From positions 1-14,156 of the forward strand of contig JAJYYD010000018.1 of NCBI GenBank assembly GCA_021801305.1: a stretch of DNA of 14,156 nt. Reading direction: 5' to 3'. Below are positions 12,889 through 14,156 of this stretch, piece by piece. The notes below the pieces were generated by a model. It was not told the origin of the DNA, did no database searches, and saw nothing but the letters and a program-made list of their open reading frames with translations. The translations under genes and the position numbers were made by a program. Source of the DNA: Thermoplasmata archaeon. Lineage in GTDB: Archaea > Thermoplasmatota > Thermoplasmata > Thermoplasmatales > Thermoplasmataceae. The number at the start of each line of letters is the position of its first letter. Position 1 is the first letter of the stretch.

Positions 12889-14156
12889 ATGGGAAAGAAC
12901 AGGTATGGATACCTACTCAAGGATAGGGACATGGCCCGATGGAAGCATAGCGTTGATACGGGTTCGAGGATAACCGGTGATATATATCTCAGGAGGCTGG
13001 GTGCATTCTGTACGGAAATGGGAAAGACTCCCCAGGAACTGCTTAAATTAAAGGATAAGGCATTGGCGGATCTCATCGATGATTATGTTATCAAGAGAGA
13101 GGAGAAAGGCAATGCAGGATCGTACATCAAAAGTGCAATAAAGGGCGTCAAGTCATGGCTTCTGTTCAATGGAATAAAGCTCCCCAGGCAGATAAAGGTC
13201 AAGGATGCCGACAGATCCCCTACTTTAGCAGAAGAGAGGATACCCACTCCTGACGAGCTTAAGAGGATATTCAATGCGGGGGACAGCAGGGAGAGGACTG
13301 CATGTGCACTGGTTGCTTTCACTGGAGTCAGGATAGGTGTCATGGGAAACTATCTGGGAACAGACGGATTAAAGGTAAAGGATATCCCTGATCTGAAGGT
13401 TGAAGGCGATCAGATAACCTTTCTCAGGATCCCCGCACAGGTCATCGTGAGAGAGGAACTCTCAAAGTCAGCAAAGAAGTATTTCACATTTTTAGGCCAG
13501 GAGGGTTGCATGTATCTGCAGAACTATCTGATAGAACGAATTAGGTCAGGGGAGACGATAACACCGGAATCTGCCATAATAACGGCATCCAAGTTAGGAT
13601 ACAGAGGGAAGCAGCACATAACAGCCGTCAACGTGGGGGATACAATGAGGAATGCAATCCGCAATGCAGGATTTCAATGGCGACCATACGTGCTGCGGGC
13701 ATATTTTGACTCGAGGCTCCTATTAGCCCAAGACGAAAGGCTGATAGCGAGGGATTACAGATCGTTCTTTATGGGTCACGTGGGCGATATCGAACACCGT
13801 TATACCGTGAATAAAGGCAGGTTGCCAGATGAGATGATAGAATCTATGCGATCGGCGTACGAGAAGTCCACCAAGTTCTTAGAGACAGAGAAAAAAGGTC
13901 TGTCAGAAGATGAATTAAAGGCAAAACTTGAGGAACATCAGAAGGCATTAGACAGGCAGTTCCGGGAACAGTTGCTAATGATGGTTGGCTTTACAAAAGA
14001 GGAGATAGAATCCCAGAACCTCTTGGAAAAAACTACAGAGGAGATCCAGCAGATCGTCAGGGATAAGTTGTCTGGATCATTATTGAGGTGTCATGAAAGA
14101 AGTTTGTTTGACTTTGATGATATCATTACCTCACCTATTACTTTTTCCATATCTTC
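12889..14156 (+). CDS. archaeal tyrosine recombinase/integrase, 3' partial
   Basis: The frame runs open from the ATG to the window end (422 codons). Residues 1-105 form a helical SAM-like DNA-binding domain (GSRITGDIYLRRLGAFCTEM ... GSYIKSAIKGVKSWLLFNG). The catalytic domain shows R148 in FTGVRIGVM and a Lys among K193/K196/K197 in SKSAKKYFTFL. Box II is Y267-V-L-R270 in RPYVLRAYFDSRLL. H297 in FFMGHVGD and the nucleophile Y305 in EHRYTVNKGRLPDEMI follow. This R-K-YxxR-H-Y set marks a site-specific recombinase; tyrosine replaces the more common box-II histidine. After about residue 335 comes a Glu/Lys-rich helical tail (KKGLSEDELKAKLEEHQKAL and onward), then a Phe/Asp/Ile-rich segment. An alternative start is GTG at 12862. 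Adjacent att sites were not recognised. Confidence 0.88.
   Translation, partial: MGKNRYGYLLKDRDMARWKHSVDTGSRITGDIYLRRLGAFCTEMGKTPQELLKLKDKALADLIDDYVIKREEKGNAGSYIKSAIKGVKSWLLFNGIKLPRQIKVKDADRSPTLAEERIPTPDELKRIFNAGDSRERTACALVAFTGVRIGVMGNYLGTDGLKVKDIPDLKVEGDQITFLRIPAQVIVREELSKSAKKYFTFLGQEGCMYLQNYLIERIRSGETITPESAIITASKLGYRGKQHITAVNVGDTMRNAIRNAGFQWRPYVLRAYFDSRLLLAQDERLIARDYRSFFMGHVGDIEHRYTVNKGRLPDEMIESMRSAYEKSTKFLETEKKGLSEDELKAKLEEHQKALDRQFREQLLMMVGFTKEEIESQNLLEKTTEEIQQIVRDKLSGSLLRCHERSLFDFDDIITSPITFSIS

Noticed and set aside
12726..12926. 66-codon plus-strand ORF running into the recombinase start
   Set aside because: It is out of frame with the recombinase, lacks a start signal and runs through the recombinase promoter.
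12958..12980. GGTT-CGAGGAT-AACC hairpin resembling a T-arm
   Set aside because: It lies within the recombinase coding sequence, and no other tRNA arms fit around it.
1..14156. CRISPR array, rRNA, replication origin
   Set aside because: No regularly spaced repeats, rRNA-like stretches or origin-type repeat clusters were seen on reading both strands.

Overview
The window looks like a chromosomal segment of a euryarchaeon, most likely of the Thermoplasmatales. This is inferred from an archaeal-type KptA, a short archaeal PRPP synthetase, TATA boxes centred about 26 nt upstream of start codons (leaderless transcripts), GTGAT/GGAGG ribosome-binding sites at downstream genes, AGG/AGA-rich arginine codons and an archaeal-style tyrosine recombinase. 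No rRNA, tRNA or CRISPR array was found, so the placement is not proven.

Bases 1-9100 are ordinary, gene-dense chromosome. A partial Old Yellow Enzyme/dienoyl-CoA-reductase-like protein (+) converges on a minus-strand block: MFS transporter and deoC (5 nt apart), then prs and kptA (11-nt overlap). DeoC splits deoxyribose 5-phosphate and Prs makes PRPP from ribose 5-phosphate, so the block suggests pentose-phosphate and nucleotide metabolism beside an organic-anion transporter. Divergent from it run ilvE, a small P-loop kinase and a Dam-like adenine methyltransferase that overlaps the kinase by 7 nt. A TDT/SLAC1-like membrane protein and a flavin-reductase-like protein diverge from a shared 90-bp promoter region.

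From about 9100 onward the content becomes accessory. A minus-strand protein consists of three tandem copies of a ~50-residue module. A 480-bp gap with no convincing gene leads to a complete abiEi-abiEii type IV toxin-antitoxin operon, whose promoter is covered by repeated inverted half-sites. Then comes about 1.3 kb of gene-poor, decayed DNA: a doubtful 68-codon ORF, a possible degenerate transposase relic, and an orphan minus-strand ORF. The window ends inside a tyrosine recombinase (422 codons so far) whose catalytic set is visible but whose usual box-II histidine is tyrosine.

The most notable points are the abiE operator array, the triple-module protein, the kinase-methyltransferase pair and the recombinase. 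No wholly new system can be demonstrated from the sequence alone.
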